In this document: positions 7,007 to 17,500 of the stretch, piece by piece
Layout of the letters: each line of letters starts with the position of its first letter
Position numbering within the stretch: the stretch's first letter is position 1
DNA from: Phycisphaerae bacterium
GTDB lineage: Bacteria; Planctomycetota; Phycisphaerae; UBA1845; Fen-1342
Direction of reading: 5' to 3'
Length of the DNA stretch: 64,000 bases
Assembly: GCA_028277645.1 (NCBI GenBank)
Contig: JANQFV010000070.1
Coordinates: 1-64,000 of the forward strand
Position numbers and translations under genes: made by a program
Notes under the pieces: model-generated
Told to the model about the DNA's origin: nothing
The model's input: the letters and a program-made list of their open reading frames with translations, nothing else
Databases searched by the model: none

Positions 7007-9889
7007 ATGCCGTCTGAACTCACCCCCTCCGCCGCCGGACTCAAGGATGAGCCCCGCCTGACGGACAACAGCCGCACTGTCCTTGAGGCTCGTTACCTCA
7101 AGAAAGACGAGAACGGGAATTGCAGCGAAACGCCGCGCGAGCTTTTTGCGCGCGTTGCACGGACCATCGCCGACGTCGAAACCAATTACGGCAGCAGCCC
7201 CGCCGACCGCGATCGATGGGAGCAGTCGTTCTACGACATCATGGCTACCGGCGAGTTCATGCCCAACTCCCCGACGCTGATGAACGCGGGCCGCGAGATG
7301 GGCATGCTCTCCGCCTGTTTCGTCCTCCCGGTACGTGACTCAATCGTCGACATCTTCGATGGCATCAAGCACACCGCCATGATTCAGAAAGCCGGTGGTG
7401 GAACCGGTTTTGCATTCGACGAACTGCGTCCGACCGGTGACTACATCAAGTCCAGCGGCGGCACGACCAGCGGCCCGATCAGCTTCTGGCGAGCGTACAG
7501 CGAAGCCACGAACGCCATCCAGCAGGGGGCGTTTCGGCGTGGTGCCAACATGGGCATGATGTACATTCACCATCCCGACATCCTCAAGTTCCTGCACGCC
7601 AAGCAGGATCTGAGCCAGTTCACGAACTACAACATCTCCGTGAAGGTCACGGACATCTGGATGGACGAGTACATCGATGATCCGGATTCGCCCCATGTCG
7701 TTCGCAACCCGCGCAACGGCAAGGCGTTCGTGATCCCGCGCGATGTCAAAATCTGGAAGTACGACATTCGCGATCTGATCGAGGTGGAGGGCGTCAAACC
7801 GGTTCCGCCGTCCAGCCGTGACACCTACTTCCGCTCGCCCGAACTAACCGAGAAACTGCCCGAGGACGTGCGGTCGCGCGTCTACACCAAACGCGAGATC
7901 TGGGACATCATCGTCCGCAACGCTTGGCAGACCGGCGAGCCCGGCGTTGTCTTCATCGACCGGATCAACGAGCATAACCCCACACCAAACGTCGGACGGA
8001 TCGAGGCCACCAACCCCTGCGGCGAACAGCCGCTGCTCCCGTACGAGGCCTGCAATCTCGGCAGCATCAACCTCGGCGCGTTCGTGCGTAACGCGGGCGC
8101 CAATGATGCGGAGGTCGACTGGGAAGGCCTGCGGCGCGTGGTCCAGGTTGCGACGCGCTTCCTGGACAATGTCATCGACGCGAACAACTACCCGCTCGAT
8201 GAAATCTCCCGCATCTGCAAGGCCAATCGCAAGATCGGCCTGGGCATCATGGGTTTCGCCGACGCGTTGTTCAAGCTCAACGTCACCTACAACAGCGACG
8301 CGGGCGTAGCGTGGGGCGAACGCTTCATGAAGTTCATCAACGACGAGGCGCACGCGTACAGCGAGCAGCTCGCCCGCGAACGCGGCCCCTTCGAGAACTG
8401 GGCCGGGAGCATCTGGCAGACGCGGCACAACCGTCTCATGCGTAACGCGGCGGTCACCACCGTCGCCCCCACGGGTACGATCAGCATCATCGCAAACTGC
8501 TCTGGCGGTATCGAGCCGCTGTTCTCGCTGGCGTTCATGCGGAACGTGCTGAAAGGCCAGGCCCAAGGCGACCAGCCGCTGGTCGAGGTCCACGAGTCGT
8601 TCCGAGAACTTGCGCAGGACGAGGGCTTCTACTCCGACGAGCTGATCGACCGCATCATCAGTGCGGGTACGCTGGCTCACTGCGACGATGTGCCGGACGA
8701 AGTCAAGCGTGTTTACGTTTGCGCGCACGATATCTCGCCCGAATGGCATATGCGGATGCAGGCCGCGTTCCAGAAGCACTGTGATTCGTCGATCAGCAAG
8801 ACGATCAACTTCCCCGAGGATGCGAGTGTCGAAGACGTCGACACGATCTACCAGCTCGCGTACCGCGGTCGCTGCAAGGGTGTGACGGTCTACCGCAATA
8901 ACTGTCGCGCCTCCCAGCCGATGGCCCTCAAGAAGGAAGAGCAGGCGAAGGCTGACGAGGAAGCAGCCCAGGCCAAGGAAGAAATCCCGACGATTCAAAC
9001 GCAGCGACCGATTGAGCCGCTCGACCTGCCCGAGATCGTAAGCGGGTTCCGCATCCGCCAGATGACTCCGTTCGGCAACATGCACGTGAAGATCACGGTC
9101 GACCCGCACACTGAGCGTGAGATGGAAGTTTTCGCCCAACTCGGTAAAGGCGGCGACGTGGCCAATGGCGATCTCGAAGCGATCTGCCGGATGGTCTCGC
9201 TGTGGCTGCGGGCCGGCGGAAGCCTGCGGCACGTCGTCAAGCAACTTCAGGGCATCGGCACGTCGCTCCAGATCCCGACGCGCACCGGTCGCATCACGTC
9301 GCTCGGCGACGGGCTCGCCTGTGCGCTGAAGAAGTACACGCGTGCGAAGGAGCGCTTCGGCCTCCGCGCGCTGCTGCTGGGCGAGATCTCGCCGGCGGAG
9401 ATGGACGATCCCCACCCCGCGCCGCACACGCCGGACAACACGCCTGTGGACCGTCCGGTGCGCAGCGTGACCAGCGAGACGTCCGCAGCCCCGCGCGTCC
9501 AACAGGCTGACGTAATCGACCAACGCGTCAAAGCCAGCGCGATCGACCGGTCCACACCACAGAATGCCGCCAGACCATCCGCGCGCGCGGCCGCTGCCGG
9601 CAGCAATGGCAACGGCCACAGCAACGGTAACGGCAACGGCCATCATGTGGACACTGCGGTTGCGGTGGCGGAACTGCCGTCAACGGAAGAAGTAATTGAA
9701 CTTGTGGAATCGGAGGCTGTCCCCCCGCCCGGGGTCAAGACCGCCACGATCGCAGAAGTCGTAACGAGTGTGCGGCACTCACATGACTTCGCGTCGCACT
9801 ATAAGGTCAAGTGCCCCGAATGCTCCGGGCTGCTGGCGTTACAGGAAGGCTGCCGCAAGTGCCCGAGCTGCGGCTGGGCCGCCTGTTGA
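7007..9889 (+). CDS. nrdJ: Class II (adenosylcobalamin-dependent) ribonucleotide reductase
   Basis: 960 residues from the ATG at 7007, which has GGAG six bases upstream; the frame is open further upstream but through promoter DNA. It reduces ribonucleotides to deoxyribonucleotides with a cobalamin-generated thiyl radical, without oxygen. Landmarks: FMPNSPTLMNAGREMGMLSACF with the redox Cys104, KHTAMIQKAGGGTGF, GAFRRGANMGMM, and the active-site loop TNPCGEQPLLPYEACNLGSIN (Asn336, radical Cys338, Glu340). VTTVAPTGTISIIANCSGGIEPLF follows. After the barrel there is an acidic linker, a TSCPD-like region (about residues 665-765, FRIRQMTPFGNMHVKI), a long Gly/Asn/His-rich linker, and a C-terminal zinc-ribbon-type CPEC..CRKCPSCGWAAC that probably carries the thiols re-reducing the active site. 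No cobalamin-riboswitch consensus was found upstream. Confidence 0.95.
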   Translation: MPSELTPSAAGLKDEPRLTDNSRTVLEARYLKKDENGNCSETPRELFARVARTIADVETNYGSSPADRDRWEQSFYDIMATGEFMPNSPTLMNAGREMGMLSACFVLPVRDSIVDIFDGIKHTAMIQKAGGGTGFAFDELRPTGDYIKSSGGTTSGPISFWRAYSEATNAIQQGAFRRGANMGMMYIHHPDILKFLHAKQDLSQFTNYNISVKVTDIWMDEYIDDPDSPHVVRNPRNGKAFVIPRDVKIWKYDIRDLIEVEGVKPVPPSSRDTYFRSPELTEKLPEDVRSRVYTKREIWDIIVRNAWQTGEPGVVFIDRINEHNPTPNVGRIEATNPCGEQPLLPYEACNLGSINLGAFVRNAGANDAEVDWEGLRRVVQVATRFLDNVIDANNYPLDEISRICKANRKIGLGIMGFADALFKLNVTYNSDAGVAWGERFMKFINDEAHAYSEQLARERGPFENWAGSIWQTRHNRLMRNAAVTTVAPTGTISIIANCSGGIEPLFSLAFMRNVLKGQAQGDQPLVEVHESFRELAQDEGFYSDELIDRIISAGTLAHCDDVPDEVKRVYVCAHDISPEWHMRMQAAFQKHCDSSISKTINFPEDASVEDVDTIYQLAYRGRCKGVTVYRNNCRASQPMALKKEEQAKADEEAAQAKEEIPTIQTQRPIEPLDLPEIVSGFRIRQMTPFGNMHVKITVDPHTEREMEVFAQLGKGGDVANGDLEAICRMVSLWLRAGGSLRHVVKQLQGIGTSLQIPTRTGRITSLGDGLACALKKYTRAKERFGLRALLLGEISPAEMDDPHPAPHTPDNTPVDRPVRSVTSETSAAPRVQQADVIDQRVKASAIDRSTPQNAARPSARAAAAGSNGNGHSNGNGNGHHVDTAVAVAELPSTEEVIELVESEAVPPPGVKTATIAEVVTSVRHSHDFASHYKVKCPECSGLLALQEGCRKCPSCGWAAC

Positions 9890-9936
9890 CGCAACGACGA
9901 CATTAAGTGGTAAGACCAAAGAGACCTAACACAGAG

Positions 9937-9965
9937 CAGCCGACCGCACAGACCGCGGTCGGCTG
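9937..9965 (+). terminator. Intrinsic terminator after nrdJ
   Basis: Perfect 11-bp stem CAGCCGACCGC/GCGGTCGGCTG with a 7-base loop, followed by TTTGC. The U-run is short but the stem is strong and lies 48 bases after the nrdJ stop. Confidence 0.7.
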
Positions 9966-10082
9966 TTTGCTGCTCGAGGGAACGTCGTGACGCTCGCGCG
10001 GCGCGCAACACGGCGCCGGGCCATCCCCTCGTGGCACAGAGGGCAATCGCCGGCTACTTCGGAAACCCGACTCGCGTCGGCG

Positions 10083-10148
10083 TCAGGCCCAACCGATCAC
10101 GCCAGCCACGAGGCCCAACATGACGGCGAAGAATGCTACCCAGAACAT
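10083..10148 (-). CDS. Predicted 21-residue hydrophobic peptide
   Basis: ATG preceded by a clear AAAGGAG at good spacing, then 21 codons of almost purely hydrophobic sequence (MFWVAFFAV...GLVAGVIGWA) and TGA. It would make a single membrane helix. It sits alone in a 450-base gap between the nrdJ terminator and the helicase gene, on the opposite strand. Small inner-membrane peptides of this size often assist larger membrane complexes, but there is no neighbour that indicates a partner. It is too short to prove from sequence alone; the Shine-Dalgarno plus composition are the whole case. Confidence 0.45.
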   Translation of the reverse strand: MFWVAFFAVMLGLVAGVIGWA

Positions 10149-10346
10149 GGCAACTCCTTTCAGCTCGCCCGCGTGCTCGGATGCACTGGCGTCGGCGAGA
10201 ATCCAACTCCGTTTCTATCGGTGAATGGCCGAAGGTCGTTGATTGCAACGTTCATGCCGCCGCCGATAATCGCGCCCTGACAACGGCCGGAAACAGCAGG
10301 CGCCGCCGCCCGTGGACGCTCGTCAACGACGCGGGTATATGAGGGT

Positions 10347-12674
10347 ATGGCATCTGTAAACGCCGATAACTCGCCTTTGCTCGCGGATCTGAACGAGCCC
10401 CAACAACAGGCAGTCCAGCACCGCGATGGCCCCCTGCTCGTCATTGCTGGCCCCGGCTCGGGCAAAACCCGCGTCATCACCCGCCGCGCCGCGTATCTCG
10501 TACACGGCGGCGTCGCACCGCGGAACATCCTGGCGATCACGTTCACCAACAAGGCCGCGGCCGAGATGCGCGATCGCCTGGAGCAGCTCGGCGTCAATCG
10601 CGGGATGTGGGTCTACACGTTTCACGCACTGGGCGTGCGACTGCTGCGTGAGTTTGGCGACCTGGCCCACGTGCGACCCGGCTTCTCGATCTACGATGAG
10701 TCAGACAGTCTGCGGACCATCAAGGAGGCGCTGACGCTCGAAGACATCTCCGAGCAGATGCTGCGGCCGGAGGACGTTCGCTACCGCATCAGCCAGGCTA
10801 AAAACAAGCTGCTGCTGCCGAAGGACTGCGAGCAATCTGCAGACTGGTTCGAGCAGCAGGCCTTTGCCCGCGTCTACGATGCCTATCAGCAGTTGCTGGA
10901 GCTGCGGAATGCGGTCGACTTCGACGACCTGCTGATGCGTGTCGCGCTCGTCCTGCGCGATCACGCCGACGTCATCGAACGACTCAACATCCGCTTTCGC
11001 TACGTCCTGATCGATGAGTACCAGGACACCAACCATGCCCAGTACCTGATCGCCCAACACCTGTCGCAGCACCATCGCAACATCTGCGCGACCGGCGATC
11101 CGGATCAGAGCATCTACGCCTGGCGCGGCGCCGACATCCGCAACATTCTCGAATTCGAACGCGACTATCCGGATGCGACCGTCATCCGGCTCGAGCAAAA
11201 CTATCGCTCGACTGGGCACATTCTGCACGCGGCGTCGCATCTCATCGCGAGCAATAAGAAGCGTAAACACAAGCAGCTTTGGACATCGCTCGGCGACGGC
11301 GAACCGGTGCGCGTCTGGCAGTTCTCTGAGGGCGCAGCCGAAGCGGAGCGCATCGCCGCACGAATTGCGGAACTGCGCGACGGCGACGGCAGCTATTCAG
11401 ACTGTGCAATCGTCTATCGGGTAAACGCGGTCTCGCGCGGGCTCGAAGAAGCCCTGCGCAACCGCAACATCCCCTACAAGATCGCCCGCGGCGTGGAATT
11501 CTATAACCGCCGTGAGATCCGCGATGTACTCGCATACCTGCGCGTGCTGGCAAACCCGGCGGATGACGTGGCGTTGCTGCGCATCATCAATACGCCCACA
11601 CGCGGTATCGGGGCCACGACCATTGAACGGATGCGCACGTACGCGAACGAACGCGGAATTGCACTCACGGCCGCTGTGCGGGAATCGGAGTGTCTGACAC
11701 GCCTCAAGACCGCCGCCAAGCGCGTCGGTGAGTTTACGAAACTGCTCGATCAGCTCCAACCCGTCATGGAACTGCCCGTATCCGAAGCAGTCAGCGCCGT
11801 GCTGACGCTGTCCGGACTTGAACGGGCGCTGCGCGATGAACGCGAGAATGATCCGGCTGGCGAAGATCGCCTGGCAAATGTCCAGGAACTCGTGACGGCG
11901 GCGCTACGCTACGAAGAGGACGAAGACGAGCCGACGCTCGCGGATTTCCTCAATCGCGTCGCGCTGACGAGCGACCAGGACGCCGTCGACGAAGGTGCCG
12001 GCTGCGTGATTCTGATGACGCTGCACGCCGCCAAGGGGCTCGAGTTCCCAACGGTGTTTATCGTCGGCCTCGAGCAGGGCATGTTGCCACACGAACGGTC
12101 GCTCCGCGACGGCGACGTTGAGGAGGAGCGTCGGCTATGCTTCGTTGGACTCACACGCGCGCAGCGCGAACTGTATCTGACGCACGCCGCCGAACGCCTG
12201 CTCCGTGGTCAGCCAACGCCGCGAAGCCCGTCCCAGTTCCTCCGCGAGTTGGATGAGAAGAGCATCGTCGCAGAGGACTTCCGCACGCACTTCGGACGCA
12301 CACACTCCCGAGCCTTCGGCGACGACGAGTTCGAGCCGCTCGTGGATGATCTGCCGGACGACGAGGCCGCCCGCTACGCGCCGAAACGCGGCTTCCGGCA
12401 GTCCCGACCCGACCCCGACTTCGCCCACGACGCGCCATCGCCGCGCCAACGTCGCGCGAAACCCCGGCAGCATACGACCACATCAACCGCCGACAGCGGC
12501 CCGTACGCCGACTGGAAACCCGGCACGCTCGTCCAGCATGATCGCTACGGCCCCGGACAGGTGCTGTGGATCCAGCCTTCACCCGGTCAGACGCGGGCGG
12601 GCGTCCGTTTTGCCGGTCACGGCGAAAAGACGCTGATCCTCGAATTCGCGCCGGTGAAACGGCTCGAGCGCTAA
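10347..12674 (+). CDS. pcrA: UvrD/PcrA-type ATP-dependent DNA helicase
   Basis: 775 residues, superfamily 1A 3'-5' helicase used in nucleotide excision repair, replication restart and removal of RecA. All motifs are present in order: NEPQQQAV (Q motif), Walker A GPGSGKT (residues 35-41), ITFTNKAAAEM, TFHALG, VLIDEYQDTN (Walker B), ATGDPDQSIYAWRGA, EQNYRS, TLHAAKGLEFPTVFIVGLEQGMLPH, and EEERRLCFVGLTRA. The C-terminal tail (about residues 720-775, GTLVQHDRYGPGQVL) is the small Tudor-like domain that binds RNA polymerase in PcrA. Length is typical. It is transcribed alone; the upstream region holds no obvious operator. Confidence 0.95.
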   Translation: MASVNADNSPLLADLNEPQQQAVQHRDGPLLVIAGPGSGKTRVITRRAAYLVHGGVAPRNILAITFTNKAAAEMRDRLEQLGVNRGMWVYTFHALGVRLLREFGDLAHVRPGFSIYDESDSLRTIKEALTLEDISEQMLRPEDVRYRISQAKNKLLLPKDCEQSADWFEQQAFARVYDAYQQLLELRNAVDFDDLLMRVALVLRDHADVIERLNIRFRYVLIDEYQDTNHAQYLIAQHLSQHHRNICATGDPDQSIYAWRGADIRNILEFERDYPDATVIRLEQNYRSTGHILHAASHLIASNKKRKHKQLWTSLGDGEPVRVWQFSEGAAEAERIAARIAELRDGDGSYSDCAIVYRVNAVSRGLEEALRNRNIPYKIARGVEFYNRREIRDVLAYLRVLANPADDVALLRIINTPTRGIGATTIERMRTYANERGIALTAAVRESECLTRLKTAAKRVGEFTKLLDQLQPVMELPVSEAVSAVLTLSGLERALRDERENDPAGEDRLANVQELVTAALRYEEDEDEPTLADFLNRVALTSDQDAVDEGAGCVILMTLHAAKGLEFPTVFIVGLEQGMLPHERSLRDGDVEEERRLCFVGLTRAQRELYLTHAAERLLRGQPTPRSPSQFLRELDEKSIVAEDFRTHFGRTHSRAFGDDEFEPLVDDLPDDEAARYAPKRGFRQSRPDPDFAHDAPSPRQRRAKPRQHTTTSTADSGPYADWKPGTLVQHDRYGPGQVLWIQPSPGQTRAGVRFAGHGEKTLILEFAPVKRLER

Positions 12675-12813
12675 CCGCCCCCCAAAATCACCTTCGCGTG
12701 CTAACCCGCGTTCTCGAATCGGGTCTGCACAGACGAGCGCGCTACTGACCAGACGAAGCGCGCTCGCAGAAGACGCTCGGGCAGCTAGACATCACCGCAG
12801 AAGGAGCAACGGA

Positions 12814-13239
12814 ATGTCCACAATCTCGAGCGCGCCCCACCGTCACCGATTCATCGTTCTCGCACTGCTGACAACCACGCTCACGTTCACGAGCGGATGC
12901 GCCACCACGCTACTCGGCGCCGCTGTCGGTGCTGGGATTGGCGCCATTGCCGGCGGCAGCACCGGCACAGCTATTGGTGCGGGCGCAGGAGCACTCAGCG
13001 GCGCGCTGGTCGGCGTGTACGAGGACATCCGCGCCGACGCACGCCACCGCCATCGTCATCGTTATCACGAGTGCCGGGCAGCCTGTGAACACCGGGCGTC
13101 ACGCTGTGAAGAGCGCGTCAGCCGCCGTCACCGCCACCACCGCGTGGAGATCGAAGTGCGCGAGCGCAGGCGCTGCCACAGTCCCCGCGTCCGCGCACAT
13201 CACCGGGTCGAATCGCGGATTATTCGCGAGTGTAGGTAA
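12814..13239 (+). CDS. Glycine-zipper lipoprotein with His/Arg-rich tail
   Basis: 141 residues. The ATG follows GAAGGAG at good spacing. A signal peptide ends at lipobox TSGC (about residue 30). It continues into a glycine-zipper membrane segment (GAAVGAGIGAIAGGSTGTAI, GAGAGALSGALVG, about residues 34-68) as in YMGG/Rcs-type outer-membrane lipoproteins. The C-terminal half (about 72-141) is strikingly basic, dominated by His and Arg, with several Cys (HECRAACEH..SRCEERV), which could bind metal or acidic polymers. Its 3' end overlaps the convergent DUF1579 gene by 20 bases. Function unknown. Confidence 0.75.
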   Translation: MSTISSAPHRHRFIVLALLTTTLTFTSGCATTLLGAAVGAGIGAIAGGSTGTAIGAGAGALSGALVGVYEDIRADARHRHRHRYHECRAACEHRASRCEERVSRRHRHHRVEIEVRERRRCHSPRVRAHHRVESRIIRECR

Positions 13240-13846
13240 TCTCCATCGACTTGAACTCGCCGATTCCGTGCCGCTGGTCATACATCGTGAACACGACCTC
13301 ATCGTCGCTTACGCTATGGGCGACTGACTTGACGGTCTTACCGAGCTCGCCGGACACAACATCGTCCATCTTGCCGTAGTAGACGACGTCGCCATTCGCA
13401 TTCAGAACGCCTTCGGACATACTGATGCCGGTGCCGACGTTGTCGATCCAGATGGAGACGAACTTCTTCCGCGTGCGGTCGAAGCCCTCGATCCCGCGCC
13501 CCACGTACGGCGCGCCCATCATGTTGCACTTGTAAGTCTGTTCGATGTAACGTCCGTCCATGATCAGCTTGAACGTCGCCTCACCTTCTGACTCCATGGG
13601 CGGCACACCTGGCGCCATCCACATCTTCATTTGCGTCTTCCAGGTGCCGACCATCTCGGCGAACTTCTCGTGCTCCTCACACTTCTGATTCAGCGCGGCC
13701 CATTTGGCCATTTCCGCCATCATCCCTGCCGGAGCACCCTGCTCCGACGACTGTGTCTTCTCCTGCGACGCGACGTTTGTCGAGACAAACAACGCCACGA
13801 CCAACACCGCCGCGCCGCCAAGTAACCAGTTCGTTCTGCCTGACAT
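13220..13846 (-). CDS. DUF1579 family secreted protein
   Basis: 208 residues starting at MSGRTNWLLG; AGGAG lies eight bases upstream, which decides against the longer frame. The N-terminal segment LLGGAAVLVVALFVSTNVAS is a signal peptide. The mature part has the DUF1579 pattern: EEHEKFAEMVGTWKTQMKMW, EGEATFKLIMDGRYIEQTYK, GRGIEGFDRTRKKFVSIWIDN, GTGISMSEG. These are lipocalin-like beta-barrel proteins of unknown role, common in Planctomycetota and Acidobacteriota. It has a strong single-gene Shine-Dalgarno and its own promoter space upstream (13847-14048). It ends tail-to-tail with the glycine-zipper gene. Confidence 0.85.
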   Translation of the reverse strand: MSGRTNWLLGGAAVLVVALFVSTNVASQEKTQSSEQGAPAGMMAEMAKWAALNQKCEEHEKFAEMVGTWKTQMKMWMAPGVPPMESEGEATFKLIMDGRYIEQTYKCNMMGAPYVGRGIEGFDRTRKKFVSIWIDNVGTGISMSEGVLNANGDVVYYGKMDDVVSGELGKTVKSVAHSVSDDEVVFTMYDQRHGIGEFKSMEITYTRE

Positions 13847-14048
13847 TGAAGTATCTCCTATTCCGAGAGACCAGACGGGCACCGCCGGCCCGACACACCC
13901 TGCATCAAGCGGGAATCATACCCGATACCGGTAACCCTAACAAGTGCCAAACTAATTTTCTGCATTTCCGCTCGCGCTTACGGCCTAATGAAGCTACCGT
14001 ACGTAGCGCCCGTTCGCTGTGCAGATCTTGCTAATTTGGAGCATCACG

Positions 14049-14561
14049 ATGCCGAAGTGGCCATGGATCGAGCGAAAATTCAACTTCGACTATCCCCCGA
14101 CAAAATTCCCCGATGTGCTGGAGCGGTTCCGCGGCGCCCCAGTACGTGTGTCCGATCTCGTGGCCCAGACTAAGCCCGGCGGACTGATGCGGCGCGTGGA
14201 CGATGGCTGGACCATCCAGCAGAACATCGGCCACCTGATCCGCGTCGAAATGCTCTGGTACCGGCGCTTCGAGCAGTTCTTGGCTAGCGAGCCAGAGTTG
14301 TGCCCAGCCGACTTCTCGCGAGATCTGACAACGGACGCAGATCCCGCCGACGTGGACGGCAGCGCGATTGCCGGAGAGTTTCGCCAGGTGCGAATGCGGA
14401 CCGTAGCGCTGCTGACGGGCATTGGCGAGGACGACTGGGCACGGACGGCGCTACACCCCCGTCTACAGGTGCCGATGCGGCTGGTCGACCTACTCACGTT
14501 CGCCGCCGAACACGACGACTATCACCTGGCCCGCATCCACGCCATCATGCGATTGCTGTGA
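14049..14561 (+). CDS. DinB family protein
   Basis: 170 residues from MPKWPWIERKFNF. DinB/YfiT-like four-helix bundle; members are metal-dependent thiol (bacillithiol, mycothiol) transferases or uncharacterised. The three metal-ligand histidines expected for the fold are visible: NIGHLIRVE in helix 2 and EHDDYHLARIH in the last helix. DDGWTIQQNIGHL is the usual helix-2 motif. The gene stands alone between two minus-strand genes and ends 21 bases before the stop of the large IorB-ACD gene. Substrate thiol cannot be inferred. Confidence 0.85.
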   Translation: MPKWPWIERKFNFDYPPTKFPDVLERFRGAPVRVSDLVAQTKPGGLMRRVDDGWTIQQNIGHLIRVEMLWYRRFEQFLASEPELCPADFSRDLTTDADPADVDGSAIAGEFRQVRMRTVALLTGIGEDDWARTALHPRLQVPMRLVDLLTFAAEHDDYHLARIHAIMRLL

Positions 14562-14582
14562 GACTCTGCGGCGTCTGTCGCG

Positions 14583-17500
14583 CTACGTCTTCGCCGGCGC
14601 AGTCGACCGTGGCGTTGAATCTGCCACCGGTACCGCGGCGGCGTCCATGCTGCTCACATGCGACACCTCGCGCGGTACACGGGCACACAGGTATCGACCC
14701 AACGCCTGCAGCGCCTGATCGCACGAGCGGAACACCGGCACACCGGCCGCCCGCAGCGCCTTGACCAGTGGCTCGTACAGACTGCCCGAATCCACGTTGA
14801 CCACCACCGGCTTGCTCGTTTCCGCCAGCAGTTTCGGCAGACGCTCGGCCAGCGAGCCCGGCTTTCCAATCTCGTCCGGCGTCGTCAACATCGCCGGCGT
14901 CAACGGCACCAGCGACGCAACAACCGCGTCGATCTCGGGATTCTCCAGCATGACACGCACGCATTCCTCGTACACCTCATCCGTTGCCATCGGCGTGAGA
15001 TCCAGCGGATTACGTGTATTGACGAGCTGATCCAGCTTGAAGCGCGTCAGCACGTTGCCGAGTTGCTGCTTCGCTTTGTCATTCAGCGCCGGCATTTCCA
15101 ACCGATAATCCGGCCCTACCGTCGCATCGGCCATGCCGACCGTCTCAAAGCCCGCGTTGCTGATCGCGCCGATGCGCGTCCCCGTGACCTGTTTCGCGTG
15201 CAGCGCGGTTGCCAGATCGACCAGTTGCTCGAACTCCTTGAACCGCTCGACCACTAAGGCCCCGGCGTTAGCACACGCCGCCAGACACACGTCGTAGTCG
15301 CCGGCGACCGAGGCCGTGTGCCCCGCCGCCGCCGACCGGCCACTCTCCGTACGGCCGGCCTTGTAGAACACGACTGTCTTGCCCGCATCAGTGAGCTGCC
15401 GCGTGGCACGCACCAAATCGAGCCCATCACCGTTGTTGAAGCCCTCGGCGTACACACCAATAACATCAATGTCGTCACGTTCGCCGGTGGCCTGGACCAG
15501 GTCCGCGAGCGTCAGGTCGATCTGATTGCCGAGCGAGACGGTCAACGCCGCATCGAGTGTCTCCAGATTGCTCTGGCGGCTGACGATGAACGCCCCGCTT
15601 TGCGATACCAGTGCTACACGCCGGGCCGGCACAGACCAGCGCGTGTCGAGCTTGCTCTGCGGGATGAAGAACGTGTCGTACTTGCCCGGCCGCGACTGAA
15701 TGCCCATGCAGTTGGGACCGAGGAACACAGGGCCGCCGTCTTCACGCGCACGGCCCTTCTCAATCGCGGCACGAATCGCCCGTTCGATTTCTTCCGAGCC
15801 TTCGGTTTCGCCCATTCCGCCGGGAATCATGATGGCGGCGCCGACCTTACCGCTGTCGATGACCTCCTGCGTGATCTGCGGCATCGCGGCGGCCGGGGCG
15901 GCGATGACGAGCATATCGACCGGCTCGGGCAGATCAGCGACGGTCGGCACGCACTTGATGCCGTCGATCTCCGGCTCTTTGTCCTTGACAACGTGCAGGT
16001 GTTGGGTGTCGAAACCGCAGTCCTTGACGTTGTTGAGGATGATGCGCCCGAAGTTCTGCGACGTGCTCGATACACCGAGGACCGCGATCGCACGCGGCTC
16101 GAGCAGACGCCGCACCTTGTCGAGCGGCCGCGTCGCCGGTCGCTGTGCTGCCGTCCCCAGTCGTCCACGTCCGTCCAGCGGCACCATGCGCTGTTGGCGG
16201 AACGCGAAGGGGTTAACCTCGAGTTCGGCCACATCGGGCCCTTCTTCGCCGCGATCGACGCAGAAGTGTCGAGCCAGCGAGATAAACGCTCGGAAGCAGC
16301 GTAACAGTTCGCCGTCAGAGACGACGCGCTTGTGACCGCGCATGTGTCCGCTGAGCGCGTCGTACGCCGCAGTCTGCTGGAACAGCTCAAAGAACTCTTC
16401 GGCGGACGTGTCAGCCGCGCAGGCTTTCGCGACAGCTACACCCGGCTTCATCTTCGTCGCGAGGTACTCGGTGTCGACACCGCCAAGACCGGCCGCGATG
16501 ACCGGCCCGAACTCTCGTGTAGCCCGGACACCAACAAAGAGCTCGTCGCCGAATCCCGAGTGCGCGCGTTCGACGAACTCGACGACCAGCACGCCTTCCA
16601 CACGTGCGTCGCGATGCCGCTGCATCAGCCGGTCAATCTCGCGTTTGACCGTCTCGTACTCGTTGTGCGCGAAAATGATGCCATCAGCATCGGTCTTGTG
16701 GATGACATCCTGCGAGACGATCTTCAGGACGACCTTGTCGCCGGGGAATTGCGCCAGCGCCTCACGCGCGATGATGCCGTCGGACGGTACGAACACGTAC
16801 TTGGGCGGTGAAATCGCGCCGATCAGCTCGATCAGCATGTAGACTTCGTGCTCGTACAGCGGTCGTCGCTCTTCGTCGTAGGCGCGCAGCAGCGTGCGCT
16901 CAAAGGCCATCGCCTCGGCACCGCTCAGCCGGTTTTCGACCAGGTCGACATCGTCGAACGACGGTGGCTTGGGCGGCTCGTCGCCGAGCAGGTCATCGGC
17001 TGATAGGCCGTCAATCCACGCCCGCACGGCTCGCGAGGTGCCCCCGCGCTGCAGACCGTCGCGATAAGCGGCGGCCGCGTTCCGGCCCAGCCAGAACGCG
17101 CGCCGGTTGATGTCCACGACCTTGTCGCCCTTGCTCTTGAACATCTCGGCGACGGCCTCTTCGAGCTCCTGAGCCTCCAGGTCCAGGAACAGAGACCCCG
17201 CGCCGAGCGTGATGATGTTTGCCGAGCGCACGGTACCCGCGGCCTTCGCCAGCCCCTCGGCATCAAGCAATACGTGCCGCGGGAACATTGTCACGCGATC
17301 CAGCACCTGCTCGATCGCCGGGTAGTTCTCGATGTTCACGAAGGCATTCGTGCTGACGACCATGACGCCGTCATCGCGCAGGTACTGAACGTAGCGCAGC
17401 GCTTCGAGCGGCTCGACGGCGAAGATGATGTCTGCCTGCCCCGCGGGAATCAGATCACTGAAAAGCTCGTGATCCGCAATGCGCAGGTGCGACTGTACGG

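Noticed and set aside
7844..9646. 600-residue minus-strand frame inside nrdJ
   Set aside because: Arg/Val/Asp-rich antisense of a conserved gene, with no signal or domain; a codon-bias artefact of GC-rich DNA.
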